From Rheinheimera nanhaiensis E407-8 (lineage in GTDB: Bacteria; Pseudomonadota; Gammaproteobacteria; Enterobacterales; Alteromonadaceae), in the NCBI RefSeq assembly GCF_000296695.1, contig NZ_BAFK01000008.1:108624-172623 (forward strand): DNA of 64,000 bases, in the 5' to 3' direction. Under the pieces are notes generated by a model that made no database searches, had not been told where the DNA came from, and saw only the letters and a program-made list of their open reading frames with translations. Positions 17,786 to 28,157 of this stretch are shown here, piece by piece. A program made the position numbers and the translations under genes. Position 1 is the first letter of the stretch. Every line of letters begins with the position of its first letter.

Positions 17786-19431
17786 TTCGCAAATACCTGC
17801 TTACCATGCACGAAGGTTTGCTCTACCTCTACCCGCCATAGCTGCTCAGACGGAATCTGGTAAATATCACGGTCGATAATAATAAAATCGGCCCAACTGC
17901 CGGGTGCCAGGGTACCCATGCTGTCTTCCTGAAAGGCGCCGTAAGCGGCATCGACGGTAAAGGAGCGCAGCGCTTCAGTTAAGCTGAGCTTTTGCTCGGG
18001 CAGCCAGCCACCCACCGGCTGGTTGTCCTGGCTTTGGCGGGTGACCGAGGCATGAATGCCATGAAAGGCGTTGGCCAGTTCGACCGGAAAGTCGGAGCCG
18101 CCAACAATAATGCTGCCCTGATCAATAAAGCTGCGCCAGGCGTAAGCGCCACGCAAGCGTGCCACTCCTAAGCGGTCGCCGGCCATATTTTTATCTGAGG
18201 TGGCGTGCACTGCCTGCATCGCCGGTAATACCTGTAATTTGGCAAAACGCGGTATATCTTTTGGCGACACAATTTGTGCGTGCTCTATACGGTGGCGGCT
18301 GGCGGCGCGTTTATCTTCCGGCACCAGTTGCTCAAAGCGGTCCAGCACCAAACGGTTGGCTAAATCACCAATGGCATGCACATTGGTTTGAAAACCCGCC
18401 GCTATCGTCATTTGCATAATTTGCGTCAGTTTGTCCGGCTCTGTTACCAACAAACCTTTTTGTTCAGGCTTATCGCTGTATGGCTCGATTAACGCAGCGC
18501 CACGGCTACCCAGGGCGCCATCGCCATAAATTTTGACTGAGCGGATATCCAGATAATCTGTCGGATCGTCAATAATGCCGGCTTCCAGCCATAGTGGCAG
18601 CTGTGGGTCACGTGCCGACAGCATAGGGTAAATCCGCATCGGCAGTTTTTGCTCGCCGGCCAGTTGCTGATACAACTTAACGGTATCGCTATCGACACCG
18701 GCGTCATGCACGCTGGTAATACCCAGTGCCAGTAAGTGGTCAAAGGCAGCATTAAGGGCGCGTACTTTGGCGGCATTATCCGGTGTGGGGATATGTTGCT
18801 CTACCAGCAGCATGGCATTGTCAATTAACACGCCGGTGGGGTTGCCGTTGGCATCGCGCACTATTTCACCGCCCGGCGGATCTATGCTGTCTTTGCTAAT
18901 GCCAGCCAGCGCCAGCGCTTTGCTGTTGGCCCAGCCAGCGTGCGCATCTATCCGCTCCAGATAAACCGGTTTGTCGCTAATGGCTTCATCCAGGCTGGCG
19001 CTACTGGGAAAGGCATTGCTCGGCCATAATACCTGGTTCCAGCCGCGGCCAACAATCCAGGGCGCGTCTTGGTTGGCCTGTGCGAACGCGGCGACCCGTG
19101 CTACCGCTTCCTGTTCACTTTGGCTGCCGCGCAGCTCTACCTGCGCCAGGTTCTGGCCCAGCCCCAGCACATGGCCGTGGCCATCGATTAAGCCGGGTAA
19201 CAGCGTTTTGCCGCCGCCATTAAGCTGGCGGGCATCCTTGTACTTGGCCAGCAGGCTGTTATCCCCCCTTGCCAGCACCTTACCGCTCTGTTCATCAAAC
19301 ACTAACACACTAAACTGCTGCAACTGGCGCTGGCTGTTAAAACCATAACCCTTGATATCAGACACCACCACAGGGGCGGCAGTTAAACCGGAGCTGAAGA
19401 TGGCACACGCCAGGCAGGCAAGACGAAACAT
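17782..19431 (-). CDS. Exported amidohydrolase (YtcJ/amidohydrolase 3 family)
   Basis: 549 aa with a signal peptide (MFRLACLACAIFSSGLTA). The metal-dependent hydrolase fold is shown by LPGLIDGHGHVLGLGQ near residue 80, RIEHAQIVSP around 380, VHAIGDLANRLVLDRFE, and GGSDFPVELANAFHGIHASV. Members hydrolyse amide-type bonds of small molecules; the substrate is unknown and the protein is probably periplasmic. It overlaps the following RNA methyltransferase gene by 4 bp. Confidence 0.85.
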   Translation of the reverse strand: MFRLACLACAIFSSGLTAAPVVVSDIKGYGFNSQRQLQQFSVLVFDEQSGKVLARGDNSLLAKYKDARQLNGGGKTLLPGLIDGHGHVLGLGQNLAQVELRGSQSEQEAVARVAAFAQANQDAPWIVGRGWNQVLWPSNAFPSSASLDEAISDKPVYLERIDAHAGWANSKALALAGISKDSIDPPGGEIVRDANGNPTGVLIDNAMLLVEQHIPTPDNAAKVRALNAAFDHLLALGITSVHDAGVDSDTVKLYQQLAGEQKLPMRIYPMLSARDPQLPLWLEAGIIDDPTDYLDIRSVKIYGDGALGSRGAALIEPYSDKPEQKGLLVTEPDKLTQIMQMTIAAGFQTNVHAIGDLANRLVLDRFEQLVPEDKRAASRHRIEHAQIVSPKDIPRFAKLQVLPAMQAVHATSDKNMAGDRLGVARLRGAYAWRSFIDQGSIIVGGSDFPVELANAFHGIHASVTRQSQDNQPVGGWLPEQKLSLTEALRSFTVDAAYGAFQEDSMGTLAPGSWADFIIIDRDIYQIPSEQLWRVEVEQTFVHGKQVFAK

Positions 19432-19483
19432 AACAGTGGATCCCTGTTTGAATTTTGCCGAACTATAACAATAAAGTGGCTAA

Positions 19484-19514
19484 CAAGAAAACGGCGCCGG
19501 GGTAAGTGGCGCCG
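19484..19514 (-). terminator. Rho-independent terminator after the M48 gene
   Basis: Read on the minus strand, CGGCGCC, a 9-nt loop, GGCGCCG, then TTTTC. The 7-bp stem is perfect and lies just past the M48 stop codon. Confidence 0.75.
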
Positions 19515-19522
19515 CTGTGGCG

Positions 19523-20560
19523 TTAATTAGCTGTAGCCTGTTCGATACGCTCGCGGGTGTCGGGGTGGGTGCTTAAGTACTTTAATAGCGCGCTGCTTTG
19601 TTCGCCATCATCGCCATGGCTGGCTAACAGTGCTGACATCGCATCAGCAAAGGCTTGAGGGGATTTACCCAGCGCCGCCAGTTTAGCTATAGCAAACTGG
19701 TCGGCTTCGCGCTCCATATCGCGCGAAAAGGCGTTTTGCAGCAGCACTGCGCCGGAGCCTAGCAACAGGTCGGCCACGCCTTCCGGGTTACCAAATACAA
19801 TACCAATAACCAGGGTAGCACCCAATGACTGGGCAATCAGCCGTACACTGTGCTGGCCTTCGACATGCCCGATTTCGTGCAGCAATACCGCCAAAATGGC
19901 ATCGGGTTGATCTTTTAACAGGCTAACCAGCTGATCGGTAATCACCACAGTGCCATCGGGCAGGGCAAAGGCATTAGCGCCGAAGAAATCCGACTTAAAC
20001 AGATGCAACTGATACTGGCGCTGCTCTAATGACAGCTGGTTTAACGCCATCTGCCAGTGGTAGCGCACCATAGCTTGTTGCTCGGCGGGCAGCTCGGTCG
20101 GCTCCAGCGTGGTTTTTTGCAAACTGTAAAAGGTTTGCCGGCCCATTTGCTGTTTTACGCTATCAGGCACCAGCGGCACGGCGGCACTGGCCAGCATTGG
20201 CATTAAATCGACCATGATCCACCACAGCAATAAAGGCGAGAGCAGCAGCGCCGCCACGACGGACAACTTATGGCTTTCCAGGCGCTCTGCCAGTGCGCTG
20301 CGTTTAGACAGCCGCGGCCAGCGATAGTGGCTATCACTGGGCACAAAAACGGCGCCGTCGCGTAAACGCAGCTCTACCGCCAGGCCTGGCACCGCACTGC
20401 CAAAGCGGTAGTCAGGCGGGCAGGCCTGCGCCAGCTGCGTGTTGTTGTCGGTGCAGCGAATATGCAGCATGCCCTGTGGGCTAAGCTCAGCCACAGCAGC
20501 GTAAAGCGTGCTGCTGCCGGCATGCTGAAATTGGCCCTGAACGAAGATGGTGCTGTGCAT
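19523..20560 (-). CDS. M48-family zinc metalloprotease, membrane-anchored
   Basis: 345 aa. The zinc motif HEIGH is at residues 228-232 and the third ligand is Glu285 in EREADQFA. A hydrophobic span near 98-125 (LSVVAALLLSPLLLWWIMVDLM) anchors it, with the protease domain after it. The N-terminal ~90 residues form a beta-rich domain of unknown role. Its ATG overlaps the stop of the yjgN-like gene (TAATG). YjgN/M48 pairs are common in proteobacteria and suggest a joint membrane-quality or envelope function, but the substrate is not known. Confidence 0.88.
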   Translation of the reverse strand: MHSTIFVQGQFQHAGSSTLYAAVAELSPQGMLHIRCTDNNTQLAQACPPDYRFGSAVPGLAVELRLRDGAVFVPSDSHYRWPRLSKRSALAERLESHKLSVVAALLLSPLLLWWIMVDLMPMLASAAVPLVPDSVKQQMGRQTFYSLQKTTLEPTELPAEQQAMVRYHWQMALNQLSLEQRQYQLHLFKSDFFGANAFALPDGTVVITDQLVSLLKDQPDAILAVLLHEIGHVEGQHSVRLIAQSLGATLVIGIVFGNPEGVADLLLGSGAVLLQNAFSRDMEREADQFAIAKLAALGKSPQAFADAMSALLASHGDDGEQSSALLKYLSTHPDTRERIEQATAN

Positions 20561-21645
20561 TATGCCAGCGACACGTCTACGTCAAACAGGCCTGCAGCTT
20601 CTTCACCAAAGGCGTTACTGTCTTGCTGTACTTCGTCAACCAGGCTGTCGATGGCCGGATAAACCGCTACCGTGGTGACGCCAGCCAGATAGGCGGCTTT
20701 GCGGATCTTGGTCCAGGGGTAGGCCAGGCCCACCGTTACAATAATCGCCAGCAGGTTAGATAAAATCAGCCAGGCGTAGGGTATCACCTGCATTTCTGAC
20801 TTAAATTTGGCCACGCCCGGCAGCTCGGTGCGTTCAAACAGGTGGTTACGGATCATGCACTGGTAAATAGCGCCACTTAGTGCAAAGCCAACAAAGTATA
20901 ACGCGAACATCACTACTGAGATAAGCGCAGCGATAGCGCCGCGTCCGGCTGTGCTGTCTATACCGTCACCCACCATTACCGCACCAATAAAACCAATAAT
21001 GGCAACGGCAATACCAATTACAATGGCTAAACCCATAATAGAGGCAAACGCCACTAAGGCCGCAATATAGTAAGAGCTGGTATCGGTATTTATCTGCAGT
21101 GTTTTACCGCCAAAGCTGATATTGCTAACCAGGTACTGATCCATTTTTTTCAGCGCCCACGGCATGGCCAGGTACAGGGTAAAAACCGCCAGCACCGGCA
21201 GTAACACAAAGTACTTTAATGCGCCCAGATACTCACCATGAAAGGCAAAGCGCACGTTACGGTAGCTGGTCATGCGCAGGTTAAATTTCATGCTTTGCAC
21301 AATCAGCCAGGGTGACAGCAGCATAAAAGGCAGAGCCAGCAGTAAGGCCGCTTGCGGTGATAAAGATGAAAGGGCAAAGAACAGCGCAAAGATAATGACC
21401 GCAATAATACGGCCTTTTAAAATTTGTATTGGGTTGGCCAGATAACGAAATGGTTGGTTGTCAATGCGGGTATGGCCATAGAAGTACTGGTTGGTACGCA
21501 CTTTGGCCCAGGCACTGTAAATGCCCAGCGTGACGATACTGAGCAGCAGGTTGACGATCCAAATGCCAAAAAATTCGCCGGCCTTACCGCTAAACGCCAC
21601 CTTATCTACCCGAGGCTGCGCCATTGTTTGTTGATTATTCTCCAT
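20560..21645 (-). CDS. YjgN family (DUF898) membrane protein
   Basis: 361 aa. It opens with FSGKAGEFFGIWIVNLLLSIVTLGIYSAWAKVRTNQYFYGHT, the signature of DUF898, followed by several helices and a second copy of the element near residue 290 (WLILSNLLAIIVTVGLAYPWTKIRKAAYLAGV). E. coli YjgN is uncharacterised. The gene is the first of a two-gene operon with the M48 peptidase. The upstream spacer carries the palindrome ATTGAATATTCAAT at 21755-21768. Confidence 0.88.
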   Translation of the reverse strand: MENNQQTMAQPRVDKVAFSGKAGEFFGIWIVNLLLSIVTLGIYSAWAKVRTNQYFYGHTRIDNQPFRYLANPIQILKGRIIAVIIFALFFALSSLSPQAALLLALPFMLLSPWLIVQSMKFNLRMTSYRNVRFAFHGEYLGALKYFVLLPVLAVFTLYLAMPWALKKMDQYLVSNISFGGKTLQINTDTSSYYIAALVAFASIMGLAIVIGIAVAIIGFIGAVMVGDGIDSTAGRGAIAALISVVMFALYFVGFALSGAIYQCMIRNHLFERTELPGVAKFKSEMQVIPYAWLILSNLLAIIVTVGLAYPWTKIRKAAYLAGVTTVAVYPAIDSLVDEVQQDSNAFGEEAAGLFDVDVSLA

Positions 21646-21788
21646 ATTACAGCTTCCTTATTGTTATGTCGGTGTAAAACAAAGGCGTGATTATACCGAT
21701 AAACCCCCACCTGATAGCAATGAATATTTATTAAAACGTTAATAAAATAGCGGCATTGAATATTCAATACCACTTTGTCTCTGGTTGA

Positions 21789-23168
21789 TCAGGCTTTTGT
21801 CCCGCCGTTGGCCAGTTTGGCCGGGTCGAGCAGGGCCTCAAGCTCGGTGCGGCTATACTCCGTATGCTCTAAGGCAACATCCAGTATCGGCCGCTGCTGT
21901 TGGTAGGCCTGTTTGGCAATGTCGGCGGCCTTGCTGTAGCCTATTAACGGGTTAAGGGCGGTGACCAATATAGGATTAAGCGCCAGGGCTTTGGCAATGT
22001 TAGCCTCATTCACGCTAAAGCCAGCAATAGCCTGCCCGGCCAGGGCTTTACAGCCGTTGGCTAATAACTCTATGCTTTGCAGCAGGTTATACGCCACCAG
22101 CGGTAACATCACATTCAGCTCAAAGTTTCCGCTTTGGCCGGCGATGGTGATACTGGCGTCATTGCCGATCACCTGGGCGCACAGCATGGCAACGGCCTCC
22201 GGGATCACCGGGTTAACTTTGCCCGGCATAATGGACGAGCCCGGCTGCAGCGCCGGTAAGCTGATTTCCGCCAGGCCCGCCAAGGGGCCGGAGTTCATCC
22301 AGCGCAAGTCATTGCACAGTTTCATCAGGCTGACGGCTAACACCTTTAACGCACCGGAAGTCGCAACGGCCGTGTCCTGGCTGCCAATGGCACTGAAATA
22401 ATTGTCTGCCGGTTGAAAGTTTTGGCCGGTCAGCGCCGACAGTTGCTGACAAAACAGCAAGGCAAAACCGGGGGCCGCGTTAATGCCGCTGCCAACTGCC
22501 GTGCCGCCTTGCGCCAGCTGTTGCAGGTTATGCTGCTGCGTTAACAGGGCGCGTTCAGCCGCCGCCAACTGTGCTTGCCAGCCGCCAAGTACCTGGCCAA
22601 AGGTAACCGGCATGGCATCCATCAGGTGGGTGCGGCCGGTTTTGACAATATGGCCAACCTGCTGGCTTTTGCTGTGAAGCGCACTTTGTAAGTGTTGCAG
22701 TGCCGGTAGCAGTTGCTGTTCAAGTGCCAGGCAGGCACTGATGTGAATGGCTGTCGGTATACAATCGTTACTGCTTTGCCCCAGATTAACATGATCGTTG
22801 GGGCTGACGGTGCTGCCCAGTTCGCGGCTGGCCAGCGTGGCCAATACTTCGTTTACATTCATATTGCTGCTGGTGGCTGAGCCGGTCTGAAATACATCCA
22901 GCGGGTAGTGTTGCATATCTGTCTGAGCCAGCTGGCTTTGTGCCGCGTTAATAATAGCGCCGGCTATCGGAGGTGCTAAGACACCCAGCTGTTGGTTGGC
23001 TGCGGCGGCAGCTTGTTTTAGCAGCAACAGGGCCTGAATAAAACGCTGCGGTAAGGTTAGCGGACTTAAGCGAAAGTTTTGCCGGGCGCGCTCAGTTTGC
23101 GCCTGATACAAGGCGGTTTCGGGTACTTCCAATGCCCCCATGCTGTCATGCTCAGTTCTGGTTTTCAT
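21789..23168 (-). CDS. fumC: Class II fumarate hydratase
   Basis: 459 aa, the normal FumC length. The enzyme interconverts fumarate and malate in the TCA cycle without an iron-sulfur cluster. Diagnostic segments are TGSATSSNMNVNEVLA, VNLGQSSNDCIPTAIH, GRTHLMDAMPVTFGQ and the fumarase/lyase signature GSSIMPGKVNP. The ATG at 23168 has AGGAG 7 nt upstream and restores family length; a longer in-frame extension to 23252 has no support. It is divergent from the mnh operon. Confidence 0.93.
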   Translation of the reverse strand: MKTRTEHDSMGALEVPETALYQAQTERARQNFRLSPLTLPQRFIQALLLLKQAAAAANQQLGVLAPPIAGAIINAAQSQLAQTDMQHYPLDVFQTGSATSSNMNVNEVLATLASRELGSTVSPNDHVNLGQSSNDCIPTAIHISACLALEQQLLPALQHLQSALHSKSQQVGHIVKTGRTHLMDAMPVTFGQVLGGWQAQLAAAERALLTQQHNLQQLAQGGTAVGSGINAAPGFALLFCQQLSALTGQNFQPADNYFSAIGSQDTAVATSGALKVLAVSLMKLCNDLRWMNSGPLAGLAEISLPALQPGSSIMPGKVNPVIPEAVAMLCAQVIGNDASITIAGQSGNFELNVMLPLVAYNLLQSIELLANGCKALAGQAIAGFSVNEANIAKALALNPILVTALNPLIGYSKAADIAKQAYQQQRPILDVALEHTEYSRTELEALLDPAKLANGGTKA

Positions 23169-23497
23169 CAGGTGGCTCCTGTTTGTGCTGTTGCGGGTTT
23201 TTACAAGCTTAGCCTTTGCGATAAAAAAGGCGTTTTTTACGGTAAAGTACACCGGGTTAAGTCTATGAATGGCGTGGTGTTAATAGACATTTTCGCCAGA
23301 TACCGGTATAAATATTGCCGAAAGACCAGAAAAACTAACACCTGACAAACTGATTTTCAGCCCGCCTATTGTAGCAAAGGCACTCTGTCCTCTATGCTTG
23401 ATCAACTGCCTATGCACATCAACAACTTAATCAGCTGGATTAAGACGGCAGGCTGAAGGCCCGGTAAGGTTAACCTAGAAAAGGATATGCGACAGCT
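23169..23497. other. 329-bp intergenic region between fumC and mnhA
   Basis: This divergent spacer must hold the fumC and mnh promoters, but I find no promoter pair close enough to consensus to name. An AAAAAAGGCGTTTTTT element lies near 23225-23240, and AAGGA lies 12 nt before the mnhA ATG. I see no credible small gene. Confidence 0.6.
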
Positions 23498-26293
23498 ATG
23501 ACTCTCCTGTGGATTTTACTTCTGCCGCTATTGGGAAGCCTGGTGCCCGTGCTGACCGCGCGCTGGAGCCGCAGTGCCTGCGCTCTGGCCACCGCCATCC
23601 CGCCCTCTGTTGCCTTGATGCTGCTGCTGTATCACGCTGATGCCATTTTAGCCGGTGGTAGTTTAAGATTCTTCCTGTCGTGGATCCCGTTACTGGGGCT
23701 GGATATCACCATTATTCTTGATGGCCTGGCTTTTATGTTCGGCCTGCTTATTCTGGGCATCGGCCTGCTGATCATTTTGTATGCGCGCTATTACTTGTCC
23801 GAGCGCGACTCCATGCCGCGGTTCTATGCCTATTTAATGCTGTTTATGACCGCCATGCTGGGCATAGTGTTGTCGGGCAATTTGCTGCAACTATGGCTAT
23901 TCTGGGAGCTGACCAGTATCAGCTCGTTTTTATTGATCAGCTTCTGGTGGCACAAAGCCGAAGCCCGGCGTGGCGCCCGCATGGCGCTTACCGTGACCGG
24001 CGCTGGCGGCTTGGCATTATTAGCCGCCTTTTTACTGATAGGCCAGGTGGTAGGCAGCTATGACCTGCAACTCGTGCTGGCCAGTTCCGAGCTTATTGTG
24101 CAGCACGCCTGGTACCCGGTTATTCTGGTACTGTTTTTACTGGGCTGCTTTACCAAGTCGGCGCAGTTTCCGTTTCATTTCTGGCTGCCCAATGCCATGG
24201 CGGCACCCACGCCGGTCAGTGCTTACTTGCATTCAGCTACCATGGTAAAAGCCGGTATCTTTTTGCTGGCACGGTTTTACCCGGCGCTATCGGGCACCGA
24301 GCTGTGGTTTATTCTGGTTAGCGTGACTGGCCTGGCCACCTTGCTGCTGGGGGCTTATCTGGCGCTGTTTAAACATGATTTAAAAGGCCTGCTGGCCTAT
24401 TCTACCATCAGCCATCTGGGGCTTATCACGCTGTTATTTGGCATGGGCACCGATTTAGCCGCCGTGGCCGGCCTGTTTCATATTATTAACCATGCCACTT
24501 TTAAAGCGTCGTTGTTTATGGCCGCGGGCATTATTGACCATGAAACCGGCTCGCGTGATATGCGCAGGCTCAATGGTTTATGGCAGTTTATGCCGATTAC
24601 CGCTACGCTGGCGATGGTAGCTGCCGCGGCGATGGCCGGGGTGCCGCTGCTAAATGGGTTTTTATCAAAAGAAATGTTCTTTGCCGAGACGCTGCATCAG
24701 CACCTGTTGGGCTCGTTGTCCTGGGTGATCCCGGTACTGGCAACGGTGGCCGCGGTGTTCTCCGTGGCGTACTCAATGCGCTTTATCCACGATGTGTTTT
24801 TTAATGGCCAGCCCAAAGGTTTAACCAAGACGCCGCATGAACCACCACGCTATATGCGGGTGCCGGTTGAGGTGCTGGTAGCGCTGTGTATTCTGGTAGG
24901 CTTGTTTCCCGGCTATCTGATTGGCGACCTGTTGCAGGCCGCCTCTGCTGCAGTACTGCCGGGCGCTGTACCAAGCTATAGCCTGGCAATTTGGCACGGT
25001 TTTAATCTGCCATTACTGATGAGTGCGTTGGCGCTGGTGGGCGGTATAGTGATTTACGTTAACCGCAAGCACTTGTTTGATTTTCAAAATACCTTGCCGG
25101 ATGTCGATGCACTGAACAGCTTTGAACGCTCGGTAAAACGCTTTGCCGAGCGTTGTGGCCGTATTTACCAATGGCTGGACAGCGGTTCGTTGCAACGTTA
25201 CATGACGCTGACGCTGTTAAGTTTTGTTGTTCTGGCCGGTTTGCCCCTGCTGGACTTAGTCACCTTGTGGGGCGGGCGTGACGAGCTACCAATTGATGCG
25301 GTTAATGCGACCGGCGCTGTTATGCTGCTGATTGCCGCCTTTGCCACCGTGCTGTGGCACCGTAAGCGGGTAGTGGCTTTGCTGATGATTTCCGTGGTAG
25401 GGCTGATGGTGTCTATCGCCTTTACCCGTTTTTCTGCGCCCGATTTAGCGCTCACCCAGCTGTCGGTTGAGGTAGTAACCATTATTCTGTTAATGCTGGC
25501 GCTGTTTTTCCTGCCGCATAAAACGCCGAAGCAATCGGAGTCGTCGCGGGTGGTGCGTGATTTAAGTATCGCCAGCCTGGTAGGGGTTATCATTGGCAGT
25601 TTAAGTTATGCACTGATGACACGACCCTTTAACACCATCTCTGATTACTTTCTGGCAAATGCCAAAACCGGTGGTGGCGGCACCAATGTGGTCAATGTGA
25701 TCCTGGTGGATTTTCGCGGCTTTGACACCATGGGCGAGATCGCCGTGCTGGGTATCGCCTCACTGGGGATCTTTAAACTACTGACCCGCATACCGCTGTT
25801 TAAACCCAGCAGTGATGGTGAGGGGCGGCCCTGGGCGCTGGAGCGCCATTCGCTATTGCTGTCTACCGTGTCGCAAAGTTTGTTACCACTGGCCATCATG
25901 GTATCGATTTACATCTTCTTCCGCGGCCATAACTTACCGGGCGGCGGCTTTATTGCCGGTTTAGTCACTGCGGTGGCGATTATCCTGCAATACATTGCGC
26001 AGGGGGTAGATTGGGTAAAGGCCAGAATGAATGTGGAATACCAGCGGGTGGTTGCAGTAGGCCTGATGATTGCCCTGTTTACCGGTGCAGCAAGCTGGCT
26101 ATTTAACCGGCCGTTTTTAACCTCATGGTTTGATTACTTCGATATTCCGCTGCTGGGCAAGATTGAATTGGCCAGCGCCATGGCGTTTGATTTGGGCGTT
26201 TATGTCACTGTAGTGGGCTCTACCTTATTGATCCTGGCGAGCCTGGGCAAAATGACCACAGCGCACCGGCCGGTGCATAAGGAGACCATCTGA
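23498..26293 (+). CDS. mnhA: Mrp/Mnh Na+/H+ antiporter subunit A fused to subunit B
   Basis: 931 aa, polytopic. Residues 1 to about 780 form the MrpA/NuoL-like proton channel, including [50 protein letters not shown] and a DUF4040 segment. The last ~150 residues ([29 protein letters not shown] onward) are the MnhB domain. The fusion explains why no separate mnhB gene is present. The complex exchanges cytoplasmic Na+ for H+ and supports pH and salt tolerance. It heads a tightly overlapping operon mnhA(B)-C-D-E-F-G. Confidence 0.93.
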   Translation: MTLLWILLLPLLGSLVPVLTARWSRSACALATAIPPSVALMLLLYHADAILAGGSLRFFLSWIPLLGLDITIILDGLAFMFGLLILGIGLLIILYARYYLSERDSMPRFYAYLMLFMTAMLGIVLSGNLLQLWLFWELTSISSFLLISFWWHKAEARRGARMALTVTGAGGLALLAAFLLIGQVVGSYDLQLVLASSELIVQHAWYPVILVLFLLGCFTKSAQFPFHFWLPNAMAAPTPVSAYLHSATMVKAGIFLLARFYPALSGTELWFILVSVTGLATLLLGAYLALFKHDLKGLLAYSTISHLGLITLLFGMGTDLAAVAGLFHIINHATFKASLFMAAGIIDHETGSRDMRRLNGLWQFMPITATLAMVAAAAMAGVPLLNGFLSKEMFFAETLHQHLLGSLSWVIPVLATVAAVFSVAYSMRFIHDVFFNGQPKGLTKTPHEPPRYMRVPVEVLVALCILVGLFPGYLIGDLLQAASAAVLPGAVPSYSLAIWHGFNLPLLMSALALVGGIVIYVNRKHLFDFQNTLPDVDALNSFERSVKRFAERCGRIYQWLDSGSLQRYMTLTLLSFVVLAGLPLLDLVTLWGGRDELPIDAVNATGAVMLLIAAFATVLWHRKRVVALLMISVVGLMVSIAFTRFSAPDLALTQLSVEVVTIILLMLALFFLPHKTPKQSESSRVVRDLSIASLVGVIIGSLSYALMTRPFNTISDYFLANAKTGGGGTNVVNVILVDFRGFDTMGEIAVLGIASLGIFKLLTRIPLFKPSSDGEGRPWALERHSLLLSTVSQSLLPLAIMVSIYIFFRGHNLPGGGFIAGLVTAVAIILQYIAQGVDWVKARMNVEYQRVVAVGLMIALFTGAASWLFNRPFLTSWFDYFDIPLLGKIELASAMAFDLGVYVTVVGSTLLILASLGKMTTAHRPVHKETI

Positions 26294-26646
26294 TGGAAAC
26301 CCTGTTTGCCTGTTGTGTGGGTTTTTTAAGCGCCTGTGGCATCTTTTTAATGTTACGCGGCCGCACCTTCCCGGTTGTGTTGGGGCTGACCATGCTGTCT
26401 TATGCGGTAAACCTGTTTATCTTTGCGTCAGGCCGCTTAACTTTGCGTGGCGCGGCGGTACTGGGTACCAGCGAGCAATACGCTGATCCACTGCCGCAAG
26501 CCTTAGTGTTAACCGCTATCGTGATTGGCTTTGCCATGACCGCGTTTTTGGTGATCCTGGCGATACGGGCGCGGGCAGATTTAGGTAACGACCATGTCGA
26601 TGGCAAATTGCCCGAAGCCGATGCCGTTAAAAAGGAGAGCCGTTGA
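26293..26646 (+). CDS. mnhC: Mrp/Mnh Na+/H+ antiporter subunit C
   Basis: 117 aa, three helices, NuoK-like. Key stretches are GIFLMLRGRTFPVVLGLTMLSYAVNLFIFASG and DPLPQALVLTAIVIGFAMTAFLV. The gene starts in TGATG overlapping the mnhA stop. The charged C-terminal tail is about 25 residues. Confidence 0.92.
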   Translation: METLFACCVGFLSACGIFLMLRGRTFPVVLGLTMLSYAVNLFIFASGRLTLRGAAVLGTSEQYADPLPQALVLTAIVIGFAMTAFLVILAIRARADLGNDHVDGKLPEADAVKKESR

Positions 26647-28157
26647 TGTGGCATTTAATTACGGCACCCATCTTGTTGCCGATGTTTACCGCGCTGTTAA
26701 TTATGCTGCCGCCTATTCATTATTCACCGAACCGGCGGCGTTGGGTCAGTATGGTGTCCAGCGCCATTCAACTGGTGCTGGTAGTGCTATTGCTGTTGCA
26801 GGTGCAACAGCAGGGGCAGCTGCATTACGCCATCGGTAACTGGCAGGCACCCTTTGGCATTATTCTGGTGGCTGATACCTTGTCGGTGGTGCTGGTGTGT
26901 TTAACGTCATTTTTGGCATTGGGCGCCATTTGCTACGGTAGTGCCGGTGAAGATGAAAAAGGCTCGTTTTTTCACCCCTTATTTCAGTTTCAGGTGATGG
27001 GCATCAACGGCGCTTTTTTAACCGGTGACTTATTTAACCTGTTTGTGTTCTTTGAGGTGTTGCTGATTGCCTCTTACGCCTTGTTAATTCATGCCGGTGG
27101 CAAAAACAAAACCAAAGCAGCGGTGCACTATGTCGTGCTAAACCTGACTGGTTCGGCAATCTTTTTAATTGCGCTGGCGGTGCTGTATGGCACCACCGGC
27201 ACCTTAAATATTGCGGATATGGCACAGAAGGTGGCTCAGTTGCCGGCGTCTGATCTGATGTTGGTTAAATCCGGCGCCCTGATGCTGATGATAGTGTTTG
27301 CGCTCAAAGCCGCCGTGTTACCGCTACAGTTCTGGTTGCCGGCAACCTATGCTTCAGCCTCGGCCCCGGTAGCCGCGCTGTTTGCCGTGATGACCAAGAT
27401 TGGCGTTTATGCGCTGCTACGGGTGTATACCACCATTTTTGGTAGCGAGGCAGGAGCGCTGTCGGGTATTGCCGCGGACTGGCTGCTGCCGGCCGGTTTA
27501 GCCACTATTGCGCTGGGGGCCATAGGCGTCATGGCCAGTCAGGATTTTCGTAAACTGGTAGCAAATCTGGTGCTGCTGTCCGTGGGCACCCTGGTTAGTC
27601 TGGTCGCGCTACAAACCCAGCAGGCCGCTGCTGCGGCCTTGTATTATACCGTCCACTCTACGCTGGTGACGGCAGCGCTGTTTTTAATTGCCGACTTGAT
27701 AGCTAACCAGCGCGGCAAAGCCGCCGATCGGCTGGTATCCGGGCGTAAAGTGGTACAACCGGTGCTGTTGGGCATGATGTTTATGGTGGGAGCGCTTAGT
27801 GTTGCGGGCTTGCCACCACTATCCGGCTTTGTCGGTAAGGTGATGTTGCTACAGTCAGTGACTGATCCCGATAACCGGCTATGGCTATGGTCCCTGGTGC
27901 TGCTGAGCAGTCTGGTGGTGATTGTCGGCTTATCCCGTGCCGGCAGTACCTTATTCTGGCGTATTAGTGGTAGCGATACTGTGGCTGAGACCGCCAAGCC
28001 ATTGCAGGTGTTTGCGGTGTGCTGGTTGTTATTAGCCAGCCCCTTGCTGGTGATTTTTGCCGGCCCGCTGACCGAGCTGTCGCTGCAGGCGGCGGCCCAG
28101 CTGTATGACACCAACACGGCTGTGCAATTGATTTTAGGCCAGGAGGTGACGCCATGA
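26646..28157 (+). CDS. mnhD: Mrp/Mnh Na+/H+ antiporter subunit D
   Basis: 503 aa, a NuoN/NuoM-like multi-spanning subunit. Proton-antiporter motifs include FVFFEVLLIASYALLIHAGG, LPLQFWLPATYASASAPVAALFAVMTKIGVYALLR and GLPPLSGFVGKVMLL. The ATG at 26646 overlaps the mnhC TGA and has AAGGAG upstream. It forms the second antiporter-like module of the Mrp complex with MnhA. Confidence 0.93.
   Translation: MWHLITAPILLPMFTALLIMLPPIHYSPNRRRWVSMVSSAIQLVLVVLLLLQVQQQGQLHYAIGNWQAPFGIILVADTLSVVLVCLTSFLALGAICYGSAGEDEKGSFFHPLFQFQVMGINGAFLTGDLFNLFVFFEVLLIASYALLIHAGGKNKTKAAVHYVVLNLTGSAIFLIALAVLYGTTGTLNIADMAQKVAQLPASDLMLVKSGALMLMIVFALKAAVLPLQFWLPATYASASAPVAALFAVMTKIGVYALLRVYTTIFGSEAGALSGIAADWLLPAGLATIALGAIGVMASQDFRKLVANLVLLSVGTLVSLVALQTQQAAAAALYYTVHSTLVTAALFLIADLIANQRGKAADRLVSGRKVVQPVLLGMMFMVGALSVAGLPPLSGFVGKVMLLQSVTDPDNRLWLWSLVLLSSLVVIVGLSRAGSTLFWRISGSDTVAETAKPLQVFAVCWLLLASPLLVIFAGPLTELSLQAAAQLYDTNTAVQLILGQEVTP

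Noticed and set aside
23498..26293. Missing mnhB or a frameshift in the mnh operon
   Set aside because: The MnhB domain is fused in frame to the C-terminus of the first protein.
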